Assembly: GCA_021776235.1 (NCBI GenBank)
Contig: JAJFGG010000121.1
Span: forward strand, 18,318 to 82,317
Length of the DNA stretch: 64,000 nucleotides
Source of the DNA: Alphaproteobacteria bacterium
GTDB taxonomy: Bacteria > Pseudomonadota > Alphaproteobacteria > GCA-2731375
Reading direction: 5' to 3'
The position numbers and the translations under genes were made by a program. This document shows positions 1-8,093 of this stretch, one piece after another. The notes below the pieces were generated by a model. It searched no databases and had not been told where the DNA came from. It saw only the letters and a list, made by a program, of their open reading frames with translations. Positions within the stretch are counted from its first letter, which is position 1. Each line of letters begins with the position of its first letter.

Positions 1-576
1 GAGGCCCACGGCGCCGGCCGCCATGGCCTCGCGGAACAGGTCCACCATCTGGGCCAGTTCGTCCGCCGTGGCGGCGCGTGTGGAGCCTTCATCACCCATC
101 ACCGCCGTACGAAACACCGTGTGCGAGGCCAACACCGCCACGTTGGGATAGACCCCCTTGCGTTTCAGCAGATCCATATATTCGCCGAAACTTTCGTAAG
201 AAGTATCGACACCCGCCCGCAGTGATTTCAGGGACATGCCCTCGACTTCGGCCAGATTGGCCAGAATAGTATCCCGTTGAGCGGAGGGGGCCGGCGCGAT
301 GCCAAAGCCGCAATTGCCCACCACCACCGTCGTCACGCCAAGGGCGCCGGCGGGCGAGGCGGTCTGGTCCCAGGTCAGCTGCGCATCATAATGGGTATGC
401 AGATCGATTACGCCCGGCGCCAGCACCTGGCCCTGGGCGTCCAGCGTTTCCTTTGCCTCGCCCGTAATCTGGCCCACGGCGGCCACCCGGCCGTCCTTCA
501 CCGCCAGATCGCCCGCCAACAAGGGACTGCCAAGGCCATCGGCAATCTGTGCATTGCGAATGATCAGATCATACAT
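1..576 (-). CDS. N-acyl-D-amino-acid deacylase-like amidohydrolase (C-terminus outside window)
   Basis: Only the first 192 codons are inside the window; the gene runs off the left edge. The product begins MYDLIIRNAQIADGLG, then has VIDLHTHYDAQLTWD, the metal-binding HxH strand of the amidohydrolase superfamily as it appears in D-aminoacylases. This family hydrolyses N-acyl-D-amino acids or related amides in the cytoplasm; the exact substrate cannot be read from this part. The ATG at 576 is preceded by a GGGAGAA-like ribosome site. It is divergent from the enoyl-CoA hydratase gene downstream. Family assignment is firm, specificity is not. Confidence 0.8.
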   Translation of the reverse strand, partial: MYDLIIRNAQIADGLGSPLLAGDLAVKDGRVAAVGQITGEAKETLDAQGQVLAPGVIDLHTHYDAQLTWDQTASPAGALGVTTVVVGNCGFGIAPAPSAQRDTILANLAEVEGMSLKSLRAGVDTSYESFGEYMDLLKRKGVYPNVAVLASHTVFRTAVMGDEGSTRAATADELAQMVDLFREAMAAGAVGL

Positions 577-732
577 CGCCTATTCTCCCGTTTCTCCATC
601 CAGTCCCATATGATGGCCCGTGGCAATCGGCGCTGCAACCGAAAGGTCGTTTTGTGGATCCAGACGCATGGCGGCCACGCCCTATCACCTGTTAGGGTAA
701 AGCCACCTCGCGATGGAAGGCTGGAGAGTTTG

Positions 733-1539
733 ATGAGCGCACCGCAAATACTATTCGACGTTACCGGGCATGTGGCCACGGTCACCCTGAACCGGCCCGA
801 GGCGATGAACGCCCTGGCGGACGATATGCGCGAGATATTGCTGCAAAGGTTGCAAGATTGCGCCAATGACGCCAACGTGCGCTGCGTGGTCATCACTGGT
901 GCGGGCAAGGCGTTCTGCGCCGGCGGAGACATCGCCGCCATGGCGCAATGGCAGCAGAACAATGACAACAGCGTGCTCGTCGGCCGCTTGGACGTCGTGG
1001 AAAAAGTGGTTCGGCTGCTGCGCAGCATGCCGCAACCGGTGATCGCGGCGGTCAACGGCCCCGCCGCGGGCGGCGGCATGAACATGGCCCTGGGCTGCGA
1101 TCTGCGCCTGGGCTGCGAGAAGACATTGTTTTCGGAAAGTTTTGTCAAGATCGGCCTGGTCCCCGATTGGGGCGGTTTTCAATCCCTGACCCGGCTGGTC
1201 GGCGCCGCCAAGGCCATGGAATTGATGATGACCGGCGACCGTATCAAGGCGGAGGAAGCCTTGCGCCTGGGCCTGTTGAACCAGCTTTATCCCGTGGACA
1301 GTTTCCGCGATCAGGTTCAGGCCTTCGCCCAACGCCTGGCTGCCGGCCCGCCCCAGGCCCTGGCGGCCATAAAAAAGGGCGTCTATTTCGCGGCCGAGGC
1401 CTCATTGGACGAAGTTCTGGACTTCGAACATCAGAACCAGGCCGCGCTGATCCTATCGGGTGACGCACGCGAGGGTATGCGCGCCTTCCTGGAAAAACGG
1501 CCGCCCGTGTTTGGCGCGGCCATTGGCGATAGTTTTTGA
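733..1539 (+). CDS. Enoyl-CoA hydratase/isomerase family protein, PaaG-like
   Basis: A 268-residue crotonase-fold protein. The oxyanion-hole segments FCAGGDIAAM and NGPAAGGGMNMALGCDLRL are visible. By eye alignment, the first catalytic Glu of classical hydratases is replaced (the stretch reads ESFVKIGLVPDWGG), while the VPD aspartate used by PaaG-type isomerases and a downstream Glu (AMELMM) are present. It may therefore be a ring-epoxide or double-bond isomerase rather than a hydratase; this is inference. The ATG at 733 follows GGAGAG at 723-728. The frame stays open upstream to 277, but that part overlaps the divergent amidohydrolase and lacks family similarity, so the short start is preferred. 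Confidence 0.85.
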   Translation: MSAPQILFDVTGHVATVTLNRPEAMNALADDMREILLQRLQDCANDANVRCVVITGAGKAFCAGGDIAAMAQWQQNNDNSVLVGRLDVVEKVVRLLRSMPQPVIAAVNGPAAGGGMNMALGCDLRLGCEKTLFSESFVKIGLVPDWGGFQSLTRLVGAAKAMELMMTGDRIKAEEALRLGLLNQLYPVDSFRDQVQAFAQRLAAGPPQALAAIKKGVYFAAEASLDEVLDFEHQNQAALILSGDAREGMRAFLEKRPPVFGAAIGDSF

Positions 1540-1667
1540 TATTTGCCTGGCTCGCGGGTCCACGGACGCCGTTTCAGGATCTGTCAGCGATTTGAAATGA
1601 CACCTGGCAAGAGCATCTCCCGTCTCTCACATTCGCGCCATGCCACTCATTTTCAAAGTTCGTTGTA

Positions 1668-2600
1668 TTACTGCGCCGCGCCGGCGATATTCATAGTATG
1701 GAAACGGTAATCGGCGCGTCCCTCGGTTTTTGCACGGTACATTGCGGCATCGGCATTGCGCATCAATGCGTCCGCATTTTCGCCGCCTTCCGGAAATGGA
1801 GCAATGCCAATGCTCGCGGTCACACACACCGCATGATCATCGATTTGAATTGGTTGACCGAGGACGGAGAGAACTTTCTTGGCGACTGCCGCACAATCAC
1901 CGGGTCCCTCGATGTCGAGAACGAGTATGGTGAATTCATCGCCACCCAGGCGCGCGACAAGATCAACGGCTCGGACATTGCGGCGCAACCGGTCCGCAGT
2001 TTCCTTGAGTAAAATATCACCATACGAATGGCCAAGCGTATCATTGATATTCTTGAAGCCATCAAGATCCAGGAACATGATCGCAAAAGGTTTGGCCCCG
2101 CGTGCCGAGCGGTTCAAGGCCCTGTCCAGCGCAGCCATGAAATCGGCCCGGTTCGAAAGTCCCGTCAAATCGTCGGTCCGGGCAAGCTTTCGCAACTGTG
2201 TCGCAATCTTGTGCTGTTCCAGGGCATAACGGATCGACCTTGTGAGCATGCCACTGAACAAATGTCGCTTGACCAGGTAATCGCACGCGCCGGCCGCCAT
2301 GGCCTCGGCATCGACGCTTCGGTTGTGTTCTCCCGTCAGCATGATTATGGGCGTTTCACTGCCGTTTTTGCGCGCCTGCCGTATGATGTCGATGCCGCTC
2401 GTCGCGCCGAGTTGATGATCGACGAGGCAGATATCATGGGAATTTTCAATAAGCGCCGCCAAACCCGGTTCCGGCGTCGAAATCCAGTCCAACTCGAAGC
2501 CGAGATCGGGCCTTTGCGACAACAATTCCCGGGTTAGGATATAGTCCCCCTCGTTGTCTTCAATTAGAAGAATTTTAGTTGCGGTAGTATCGGATACCAC
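1668..2600 (-). CDS. Response regulator with diguanylate cyclase (REC-GGDEF) output
   Basis: A 310-residue protein that should make cyclic di-GMP when its receiver is phosphorylated. The receiver (about residues 7-125) has the acidic pair in LLIEDNEGDY and the phospho-acceptor Asp in CLVDHQLG. The GGDEF domain (about 145-300) has an intact RLGGDEFTIL active site and, five residues upstream, an RAVD motif matching the inhibitory I-site (RxxD), so product feedback is likely. I start at the GTG at 2600 because TAGGAGAGGG lies just upstream; an in-frame ATG at 2660 would add 20 hydrophobic residues with no such site. It is divergent from a histidine kinase and overlaps no other gene. Confidence 0.88.
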   Translation of the reverse strand: MVSDTTATKILLIEDNEGDYILTRELLSQRPDLGFELDWISTPEPGLAALIENSHDICLVDHQLGATSGIDIIRQARKNGSETPIIMLTGEHNRSVDAEAMAAGACDYLVKRHLFSGMLTRSIRYALEQHKIATQLRKLARTDDLTGLSNRADFMAALDRALNRSARGAKPFAIMFLDLDGFKNINDTLGHSYGDILLKETADRLRRNVRAVDLVARLGGDEFTILVLDIEGPGDCAAVAKKVLSVLGQPIQIDDHAVCVTASIGIAPFPEGGENADALMRNADAAMYRAKTEGRADYRFHTMNIAGAAQ

Positions 2601-2964
2601 AATACCCTCTCCTAACGTTATTATTATGGCAATAGCAATTTCAACTTTAATCATTAACACCTAATGAAGCATTAATACCCAATGGCGCATTCACACTTGA
2701 TTCATATTCTGCGTGAATAATGTATCCCAGACGTAGTACTGCGTGAATTAGCCGCCCTTCTGCAGGCATCTGTCCGTGCCATGGAGGCATGGCCACGTGT
2801 CAGGGCGATAAATCCCGCAACAAATGTTTCTGCGATCTCAGTGTTTGAAAATTGGCTACGCAAGGAATGCGCATCCACTATTCAATTTTATCCGGCTTGT
2901 TTCGCCAGGAAGATATTGGCATTTGCGTTTAGTGGCGGGCGCCGCGGCCGGACGGAGAAAAGAT
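2601..2964. promoter_or_regulatory. Divergent intergenic region between the diguanylate cyclase and histidine kinase genes
   Basis: This 364-base AT-rich stretch should hold the promoters of both signalling genes. It contains a direct repeat, CTAATGAAGCATT at 2661-2673 and CCAATGGCGCATT at 2679-2691 (18-base period, 10 of 13 identical by eye), and two copies of CTGCGTGAATWA at about 2709 and 2739. Such spaced repeats suit a bound regulator, but no -35/-10 pair was assigned. No coding sequence with family similarity was seen, although the kinase frame is open back to 2824. Confidence 0.4.
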
Positions 2965-4791
2965 GTGACGGAACAAGTTCAAATCACCGAGCAGAATCTG
3001 CACGAGGAAAGGGAGAAGCTGCTCAAAGGTACCCGACTTCACTGGTTCCACTGGCTGGTCATCGTTGCCTCTCTCTTGCTCACGTTGGGCGCTTGGTACA
3101 TTTCCAAACACCAAATAGAGGCGAAAAATCAACTACGGTTCGACCGTGCCGCATCCCAGGTCGTCGAAATGATATTTGATCGCATGCAAAGGTACGAGGA
3201 TGGGCTGTGGGGTGGCGTCGCCGCAATACAAACAGCGGGGGGTGATATCTCGCTTGAGGACTGGCGTACCTTTGCCGAAAATCTGCGCATTGATAAGAAA
3301 TTTCCCGGCATCAACGGGCTCGGCGTCATACACTATGTGACTCCCGATAAATTGCAGAATTACCTGCAGCGTCAGGCGCGGCGTCGGCCAGATTTTCGAA
3401 TTCATCCGCCACACGAGAAAGCTGAATACTGGCCCATCAGTTACATCATACCCGAGGCGCCAAACGCCAGCGCCGTTGGCCTGGATATGGCCCATGAATC
3501 TAACCGGCATAGTGCCGGCCAAAAGGCACGCGATACGGGACAAGCGCAAATCACCGGCCCCATAACGCTGGTTCAGGATGCGGCGAAGACGCCTGGATTC
3601 CTGTTCTATGCGCCGTTTTTTGCCAATGGAATTCATGACGACACTGAAGCACGCCGCAAAAACTTCACCGGCATGGTCTATGCTCCATTTGTCATGAGCA
3701 AGCTGATGGATGGCACGTTGAGTAATGAAAACCGCTTCGTATCCATGAGAATTCGCGACAAGGACGCCATGCTTTATGACGATCATACGGACGCACTAGA
3801 CCCCAATCCAATATTCTCCAAGACGATCAATACTGAATTATATGGCCGAACCTGGACCTTTGAGATCGCCAGCAATAAGGCTTTCCGTATCGCGGCTACC
3901 AACCATCAACCAATCATCATCCTAATTGGCGGCATATCAATTGACGGTATGTTGCTTGCCTTGTTCATCCTGCTGTCGCAAGCAAATCGCCGTGCGATTA
4001 AATTCGCCGATAAGATGTCCACGAATTACGACAGGAAGTCCAGCGAGCTGGCGAGTGTCATTGATCGACTAGCCAGTTCCAATGAAGAGCTCGAGCGATT
4101 TGCCTACGTTGCCTCGCATGATCTTCAAGAGCCGCTGCGCATGGTATCGAATTTTACACAATTGTTGAAAGCACGGTACGAAGACAAGCTGGATGATGAC
4201 GGTATTAAATACATAAACATCGCAAATGATTCTGCATTACGCATGCAGGAACTGGTCGACGACTTGCTTGAATATGCGCGAATAGGTGATGTAAGCGAAA
4301 AGATGGACTATATAGATTGCAATGACACCCTTGCCTATATTCAGGACAACTTGCAGGAGCAAATAGCAGATAGAAATGCGATTATCTCTTATGAAAGCGA
4401 TGTCGCAACGATATTTACGAACCCGGTTCGGTTCTCCAGGGTATTGCAGAATCTAATTGGCAATAGCATCAAATATTGCGCGCCTGACGTTGAACCCGTA
4501 GTAAAAATAGGGCTGGAAGATGAGGCCGATCACTGGCTCGTCTCCGTAAAGGATAACGGTATCGGCATGCGGCAGGAATACTGTGAGCAAATCTTTCTTC
4601 CATTCAAGCGGCTTCACGGTCAGTCAGAATTTCAGGGTTCGGGCATAGGCCTCACGATTTGCCGCAAAATCGTCGAAAGCGCCGGTGGCAAAATCTGGGC
4701 TACGGCAAAGGTTGGCGAAGGAAGCTTGTTTCAATTTTCGATTCCGAAGAATTCAGCCGTGGAAGAAATAGCGAGAGATCGAGCGGCATGA
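2965..4791 (+). CDS. CHASE-domain sensor histidine kinase
   Basis: A membrane sensor kinase of about 608 residues. A short cytoplasmic N-terminus leads to TM1 (WLVIVASLLLTLGAWYI), a periplasmic CHASE-type domain (about residues 60-300, with FPGINGLGVIHYVTP and PITLVQDA), TM2 (about 316-338), a coiled linker, a HisKA domain with phospho-acceptor His about 385 in VASHDLQEPLRM, and a HATPase domain with N-box NLIGNSIKY and G-boxes DNGIGM and GSGIGLTICRK. I prefer the GTG at 2965, preceded by GGAGAAAAG; the frame is open to 2824 but that part looks non-coding. The stop overlaps the start of the next gene in ATGA, so kinase and regulator are translationally coupled. The ligand is unknown. Confidence 0.87.
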   Translation: MTEQVQITEQNLHEEREKLLKGTRLHWFHWLVIVASLLLTLGAWYISKHQIEAKNQLRFDRAASQVVEMIFDRMQRYEDGLWGGVAAIQTAGGDISLEDWRTFAENLRIDKKFPGINGLGVIHYVTPDKLQNYLQRQARRRPDFRIHPPHEKAEYWPISYIIPEAPNASAVGLDMAHESNRHSAGQKARDTGQAQITGPITLVQDAAKTPGFLFYAPFFANGIHDDTEARRKNFTGMVYAPFVMSKLMDGTLSNENRFVSMRIRDKDAMLYDDHTDALDPNPIFSKTINTELYGRTWTFEIASNKAFRIAATNHQPIIILIGGISIDGMLLALFILLSQANRRAIKFADKMSTNYDRKSSELASVIDRLASSNEELERFAYVASHDLQEPLRMVSNFTQLLKARYEDKLDDDGIKYINIANDSALRMQELVDDLLEYARIGDVSEKMDYIDCNDTLAYIQDNLQEQIADRNAIISYESDVATIFTNPVRFSRVLQNLIGNSIKYCAPDVEPVVKIGLEDEADHWLVSVKDNGIGMRQEYCEQIFLPFKRLHGQSEFQGSGIGLTICRKIVESAGGKIWATAKVGEGSLFQFSIPKNSAVEEIARDRAA

Positions 4792-5228
4792 AAAGCACCA
4801 ATGGCAAGACCGTTCAGATACTGTTAGTTGAAGATAATCCTGGGGATGTTCTGTTAACTCAAGAGGCTTTCAAAAGCGCCAAGATCGGCAATATTATCCA
4901 TGTCGTCGAGGACGGTGAAAAGGCGCTTGACTACCTTCATAAACGAAGCAGCTATTCCGCAGTTGATACCCCGGATTTAATATTTCTGGATCTCAATCTT
5001 CCAAAGAAAGACGGTCGGGAAGTCCTGGAGGAAATAAAGCACGACGAGAATCTTCGCCGCATACCAGTGGTCATCCTCACAAGTTCAAAAGCCGAGAAAG
5101 ATGTACTGGTCTCATATGGATTGCATGCAAATTGCTATGTGGTGAAGCCGCTGAATTTGGAGTCATTTATCGAAATCGTCGCTGCCATAGAAGCTTTTTG
5201 GTTTTCTATCGTCGTCCTGCCGCAATGA
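4788..5228 (+). CDS. Single-domain CheY-like response regulator (Rcp1 type)
   Basis: A 146-residue stand-alone receiver. It shows the acidic pocket ILLVEDNPGD, the phospho-acceptor Asp in LIFLDLNLPKKDG, the Thr/Ser switch in VVILTSSKAEKD and the conserved Lys in YVVKPLN. The long NLPKKDGREVLEEIK loop is typical of Rcp1-like regulators that pair with hybrid or phytochrome-type kinases. It overlaps the CHASE kinase by four bases and is almost certainly its phosphorylation partner. There is no DNA-binding output, so it should act by protein contact or phosphorelay. Confidence 0.86.
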   Translation: MKSTNGKTVQILLVEDNPGDVLLTQEAFKSAKIGNIIHVVEDGEKALDYLHKRSSYSAVDTPDLIFLDLNLPKKDGREVLEEIKHDENLRRIPVVILTSSKAEKDVLVSYGLHANCYVVKPLNLESFIEIVAAIEAFWFSIVVLPQ

Positions 5229-5284
5229 TAATAATGGCCATTGGCGGAACGAGGCAGACGACCCTCAACAAGAGCGTTTCCGGC

Positions 5285-5584
5285 TTAGGCCCCGGCGTAT
5301 TCCAGCAATAGGTCCTTGGCGTCGACCGACATCCCCGCCTTGACGCTGATCGACTTGATCTTGCCAGCGTGGGCCGCGCGGATCGCGGTTTCCATTTTCA
5401 TGGCCTCTATGCTCAGCAACATATCGCCAATCTCCACCGACTGGCCCGGGTTCACGGCGATGGTGCCGATGACACCGGGCATGGGGGCCGCGACATGATC
5501 GGGGTTGCCGTCCTCGGCTTTCGGGTGGCGCTCCACCAGCCCGGCAATTTTGCGGTCAGGGACCTTGATGGTCCTTGGCTGGCC
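5285..5584 (-). pseudogene. Duplicated 3' fragment of pyruvate carboxylase (biotinyl domain)
   Basis: About 300 bases that read as the last 100 residues of pyruvate carboxylase, including the biotinylation motif EAMKMET and the ending DAKDLLLEYAGA. They match, with scattered substitutions, the end of the intact pyc gene at 8094-8396 (ending DAKDLLLEYAKV). Similarity stops at about 5584, where an IS66-like transposase tail begins on the other strand. The frame stays open to 5899, but the upstream residues belong to no biotin carboxylase and lie antisense to the transposon remnant. It is most simply a captured gene fragment, although a free biotinyl domain could in principle be made. Confidence 0.85.
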
Positions 5585-5680
5585 GATGTGCTTACCCGCC
5601 TCGCGGATACGCCGCAAAACCGCATCAACGAACGATTGCCCTTGGAATGGGAGAAAAATCCCGGAACAGAGGCGCAATAA
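5584..5680 (+). pseudogene. IS66-family transposase remnant (C-terminal tail)
   Basis: The plus-strand frame ending at the TAA at 5678-5680 reads LADVLTRLADTPQNRINERL, then PLEWEKNPGTEAQ and stop. This resembles the extreme C-terminus of IS66 TnpC transposases, which end with a DVLTRI.....NRIDELLPWNW-like stretch. Only about 32 residues remain; the rest of the transposase is absent, replaced on its 5' side by the pyc fragment. This is the clearest sign that a mobile element shaped this locus. Identification is by motif memory only. Confidence 0.65.
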
Positions 5681-5683
5681 AAC

Positions 5684-5992
5684 GTGGCGGCAATCTCCCA
5701 CGTCTTCACGCTTCAACGCGCCGCGCAAATCTAGGCGCGCGACGAAAACCTCCTCCGGGAGCTGTCCGACCAACTGCACCCCGTGGATGACTTCCTCTGG
5801 ATCTTCGACATGAACGACAATGAAATCCTCGCCTTCGCCAAACAAGGTCTTGAGGCGTTGCGGGAAAAAATCGAGGACCAGATCGACAACCCCGATCAAC
5901 CGGCCAAAGCAAAAACTCTTAAAGCCGACACCCTGCGGTCTTCAACGAATGCTTACAAGGCTATACAAAACGCGGGCTGTGCAACGGCGTAA
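5684..5992 (+). pseudogene. Small conserved-looking protein interrupted by an in-frame TAG
   Basis: Reading from the GTG at 5684 gives VAAISHVFTLQRAAQI, a TAG stop at 5732-5734, then ARDENLLRELSDQLHPVDDF and onward to a TAA at about 5992. The two halves join naturally in one frame. They resemble small proteins of about 80-100 residues that I recall from proteobacterial genomes, possibly as IS66 passengers, but cannot name. The gene starts four bases after the IS66 remnant stop. It is either a pseudogene made by one nonsense change or, if translated, would restart at the GTG at 5783. Function unknown. Confidence 0.45.
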
Positions 5993-6275
5993 CCACGGAT
6001 GAACTTACACGGCTTCATTACCCATAGGGCATCTTGCGCCGGTTGGCCCTGCGCCGCGCCTGTCCGTCGTATCTTGATGAAAGTATTGAAAGAGGCCAAA
6101 TAGGCGGCACTGATACTTTCAGATGCCTCGCGGGAAGGCATGCCTGCCTTACGTGGAAAACGCCCTCCAAAATTCAGCGCTTGGTAACTTGCACGGCGAA
6201 TGGCTGCAATTTGTGTCAATACGATGTTGCCCTGACGGACGGCTAAACTTGGACTGGCAAGCGCCATGCAGAGAC
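5993..6275. other. Unassigned segment of the IS66 scar
   Basis: About 280 bases with only short open frames on both strands (104 residues on minus, 70 on plus), none with recognisable family features. It sits between the IS66-associated remnant and an AT-rich gene and may be decayed mobile DNA. I see no RNA gene, hairpin or promoter worth naming. Confidence 0.3.
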
Positions 6276-7178
6276 CTACATGGTGTGTTTCGTTTCCATC
6301 GCCATATTTTCAATTAGTAATAATTCGGTATTGGCAAGAACGCCTTGATTGATCGCTGCGCCCAAATTTCGTAACACCTTTGTAAAATTTCCTATTGGTT
6401 CACCGTCATCGCGCGGGGCTTGCAATACAACAGCCAAATTTTTATTCAGTGTAGACATTTCACCTGGCGATGCCAGCTTAACTCCGTCAACACCGATGTT
6501 ATCGGCTGAAAACTTAAATACAACATTCGCGTGCGCCGTTGTAAGGCGTTTATAGACTGCGGCGGTATCACGATCATTGGCTCGCAAAGAAGTGATGGAG
6601 GCATCTTGGACAATACGTCGCATTTTTTGAGCACGGAACGTTCCCAACGGTTGCCGTAATATAGTGTTCAAACGTTCGCTATACTCGACATCCGAGACTC
6701 CTTCGGCCAATTTGGCAAGCGTTATACTGCTCGATTTGCCAAATATGAACTTTTGATCACTTTTGATCAGAGCCGCAATTAGAACACGCTGCATGAAACC
6801 CGCGATTACGGGTATCGGAGTGACATTACACTTTCTTATGTTGATTATTGCAGGTGAGACCACTCCAAATTCTGTAGGAGACTTAAAGTTAACCTGGTAG
6901 ATGTTTCTGAGAGGATCATTTACATTGCAACTTTTGACCAAACACATGAGCACCCCTGCATCATCGGATATCCCTTCGCATTCAATATCCGAAGATTTGC
7001 CCCTCCCAAGAGGCATGATAGTGGTGCGTTCCGCCCTGGGATATATTCCCGAGGTCTTTCCGCTGATTTCCAATTTAATGGTGTTGATCGGAAAAGTTAA
7101 ATCAGCGGCATCAACGCTATTTGTTGCAGCAAGGATTAGTATTATTCCCAATAGTATACTTACAAATCTCCTATCCAT
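6276..7178 (-). CDS. Unrecognised secreted protein
   Basis: A 300-residue protein that I do not recognise. It starts MDRRFVSILLGIILILAATN followed by SVDAAD, a convincing Sec signal peptide with cleavage near residue 24. Four cysteines in the first half (DIECEG, VLMCLVKSCNV, IRKCN) could form disulfides in the periplasm. The second half is lysine/arginine rich and predicted mixed helix/strand. The ATG at 7178 follows GGAGG seven bases upstream, so this start is preferred to the open frame from 7217. The gene is clearly more AT-rich than pyc and lies 13 bases after the next unknown gene, suggesting co-transcription and recent transfer. Confidence 0.65.
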   Translation of the reverse strand: MDRRFVSILLGIILILAATNSVDAADLTFPINTIKLEISGKTSGIYPRAERTTIMPLGRGKSSDIECEGISDDAGVLMCLVKSCNVNDPLRNIYQVNFKSPTEFGVVSPAIINIRKCNVTPIPVIAGFMQRVLIAALIKSDQKFIFGKSSSITLAKLAEGVSDVEYSERLNTILRQPLGTFRAQKMRRIVQDASITSLRANDRDTAAVYKRLTTAHANVVFKFSADNIGVDGVKLASPGEMSTLNKNLAVVLQAPRDDGEPIGNFTKVLRNLGAAINQGVLANTELLLIENMAMETKHTM

Positions 7179-7191
7179 AGAATCCTCCACA

Positions 7192-7812
7192 TTAGCTCCG
7201 GAGAAGTGTGACCGCACCTGTTAGAGTAATAACCAGAATAACCAAAAAACCGAACCTCGTCCAAGTCCCGCTCACCACTAGAGTATTAAAGAAAGTATCC
7301 GTTTCCACCCGGCATATGTCTGCTTTTACCTGGCGAGGAAACTGAACAAATGCACCGATTAAAATTTCTTCATTTCGAAATTCTTGGACCTTCTCTTTTG
7401 ACATATAAGCTCTAAATGAATACGCCAGCTTGCTTCTAAATGGTGATATATCCACCGATATATTCAGCGAAGGTTCGCTATTATCTTTCCTGGGGGCAAC
7501 CGGGTGAAGTGCGCGATTGTTACTTTTCAGATCGTGTATATACTCTATCTTTGTAAATACTTCTTTATCAGCCGAGACGACCAATGCGGCCTCATTTGGT
7601 GGATCACCTTGAACAAATAACTTCACGGGAATGTACGAGTCATTATTTTTCGTCTCCAACTCACCAATCTCAACAACAACAGAACAAGTTTCAAACCAAT
7701 CATCAATTAGACTTTTCATGGATTTTTCGCTGGCCGCAAGAAGTGGTAGCAATACAGCAAGTATTGCCGCACCGACGATTGGTTTCCATTTGTTCGCAAA
7801 TAATTCTCCCAT
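7192..7812 (-). CDS. Unrecognised double-anchored membrane protein
   Basis: A 206-residue protein with a hydrophobic segment near the N-terminus (PIVGAAILAVLLPLLAA) and another at the C-terminus (FGFLVILVITLTGAVTLL), leaving about 150 residues between them on one side of the membrane. The central part has beta-rich stretches (SYIPVKLFVQG, SLNISVDISPF). I do not recognise the family. An AGGAAGTGAGGG stretch precedes the ATG. It forms a likely two-gene unit with the secreted protein downstream, and both share low GC compared with the flanking pyc sequences, consistent with an inserted cassette. Confidence 0.6.
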   Translation of the reverse strand: MGELFANKWKPIVGAAILAVLLPLLAASEKSMKSLIDDWFETCSVVVEIGELETKNNDSYIPVKLFVQGDPPNEAALVVSADKEVFTKIEYIHDLKSNNRALHPVAPRKDNSEPSLNISVDISPFRSKLAYSFRAYMSKEKVQEFRNEEILIGAFVQFPRQVKADICRVETDTFFNTLVVSGTWTRFGFLVILVITLTGAVTLLRS

Positions 7813-8093
7813 CCCTCACTTCCTTTTTCCGCAATCAATTTGCAAAAAGTACTCGCCTGAATGTCAAGATTTGCCTCGACGTCCAATCTTTAGCGTGTCT
7901 GCTTCGCTCTGGTTTTTTTAAATGGAGAATCTACGTTTAGTTATTATCACTTTTCACCAGTTTGCGCCATGAGATAAAGTCTCATGAAACTTGCTCACGG
8001 TTTCGTTTGACCGGTCGTGGGATCTCCGATTTTCGACAGTTGCGGACTCCATACAGAAACTGGGTAAATGACAGCGGGATGCCAGGTCGTCCC
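7813..8093. other. Intergenic spacer downstream of pyc with a small stem-loop
   Basis: About 280 bases between the end of pyc and the AT-rich gene pair. It includes a perfect 7-base stem, CATGAGA and TCTCATG with a 5-base loop, at 7968-7986, not followed by a T tract on either strand. No gene was found. It may hold the promoter for the minus-strand unknown genes. Confidence 0.3.

Noticed and set aside
277..732. Longer N-terminus for the enoyl-CoA hydratase gene
   Set aside because: The extension overlaps the divergent amidohydrolase gene and lacks crotonase similarity; a good ribosome site precedes the ATG at 733.
5585..5899. A 204-residue protein made of an unknown N-terminus joined to a biotinyl domain
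   Set aside because: The upstream part is antisense to the IS66 remnant and the broken small gene and has no domain; only the last 100 codons are a real pyc fragment.
7968..7986. Intrinsic terminator downstream of pyc
   Set aside because: The 7-base stem is perfect but there is no T tract and it is over 100 bases from the pyc stop, so I only describe it as a small hairpin.
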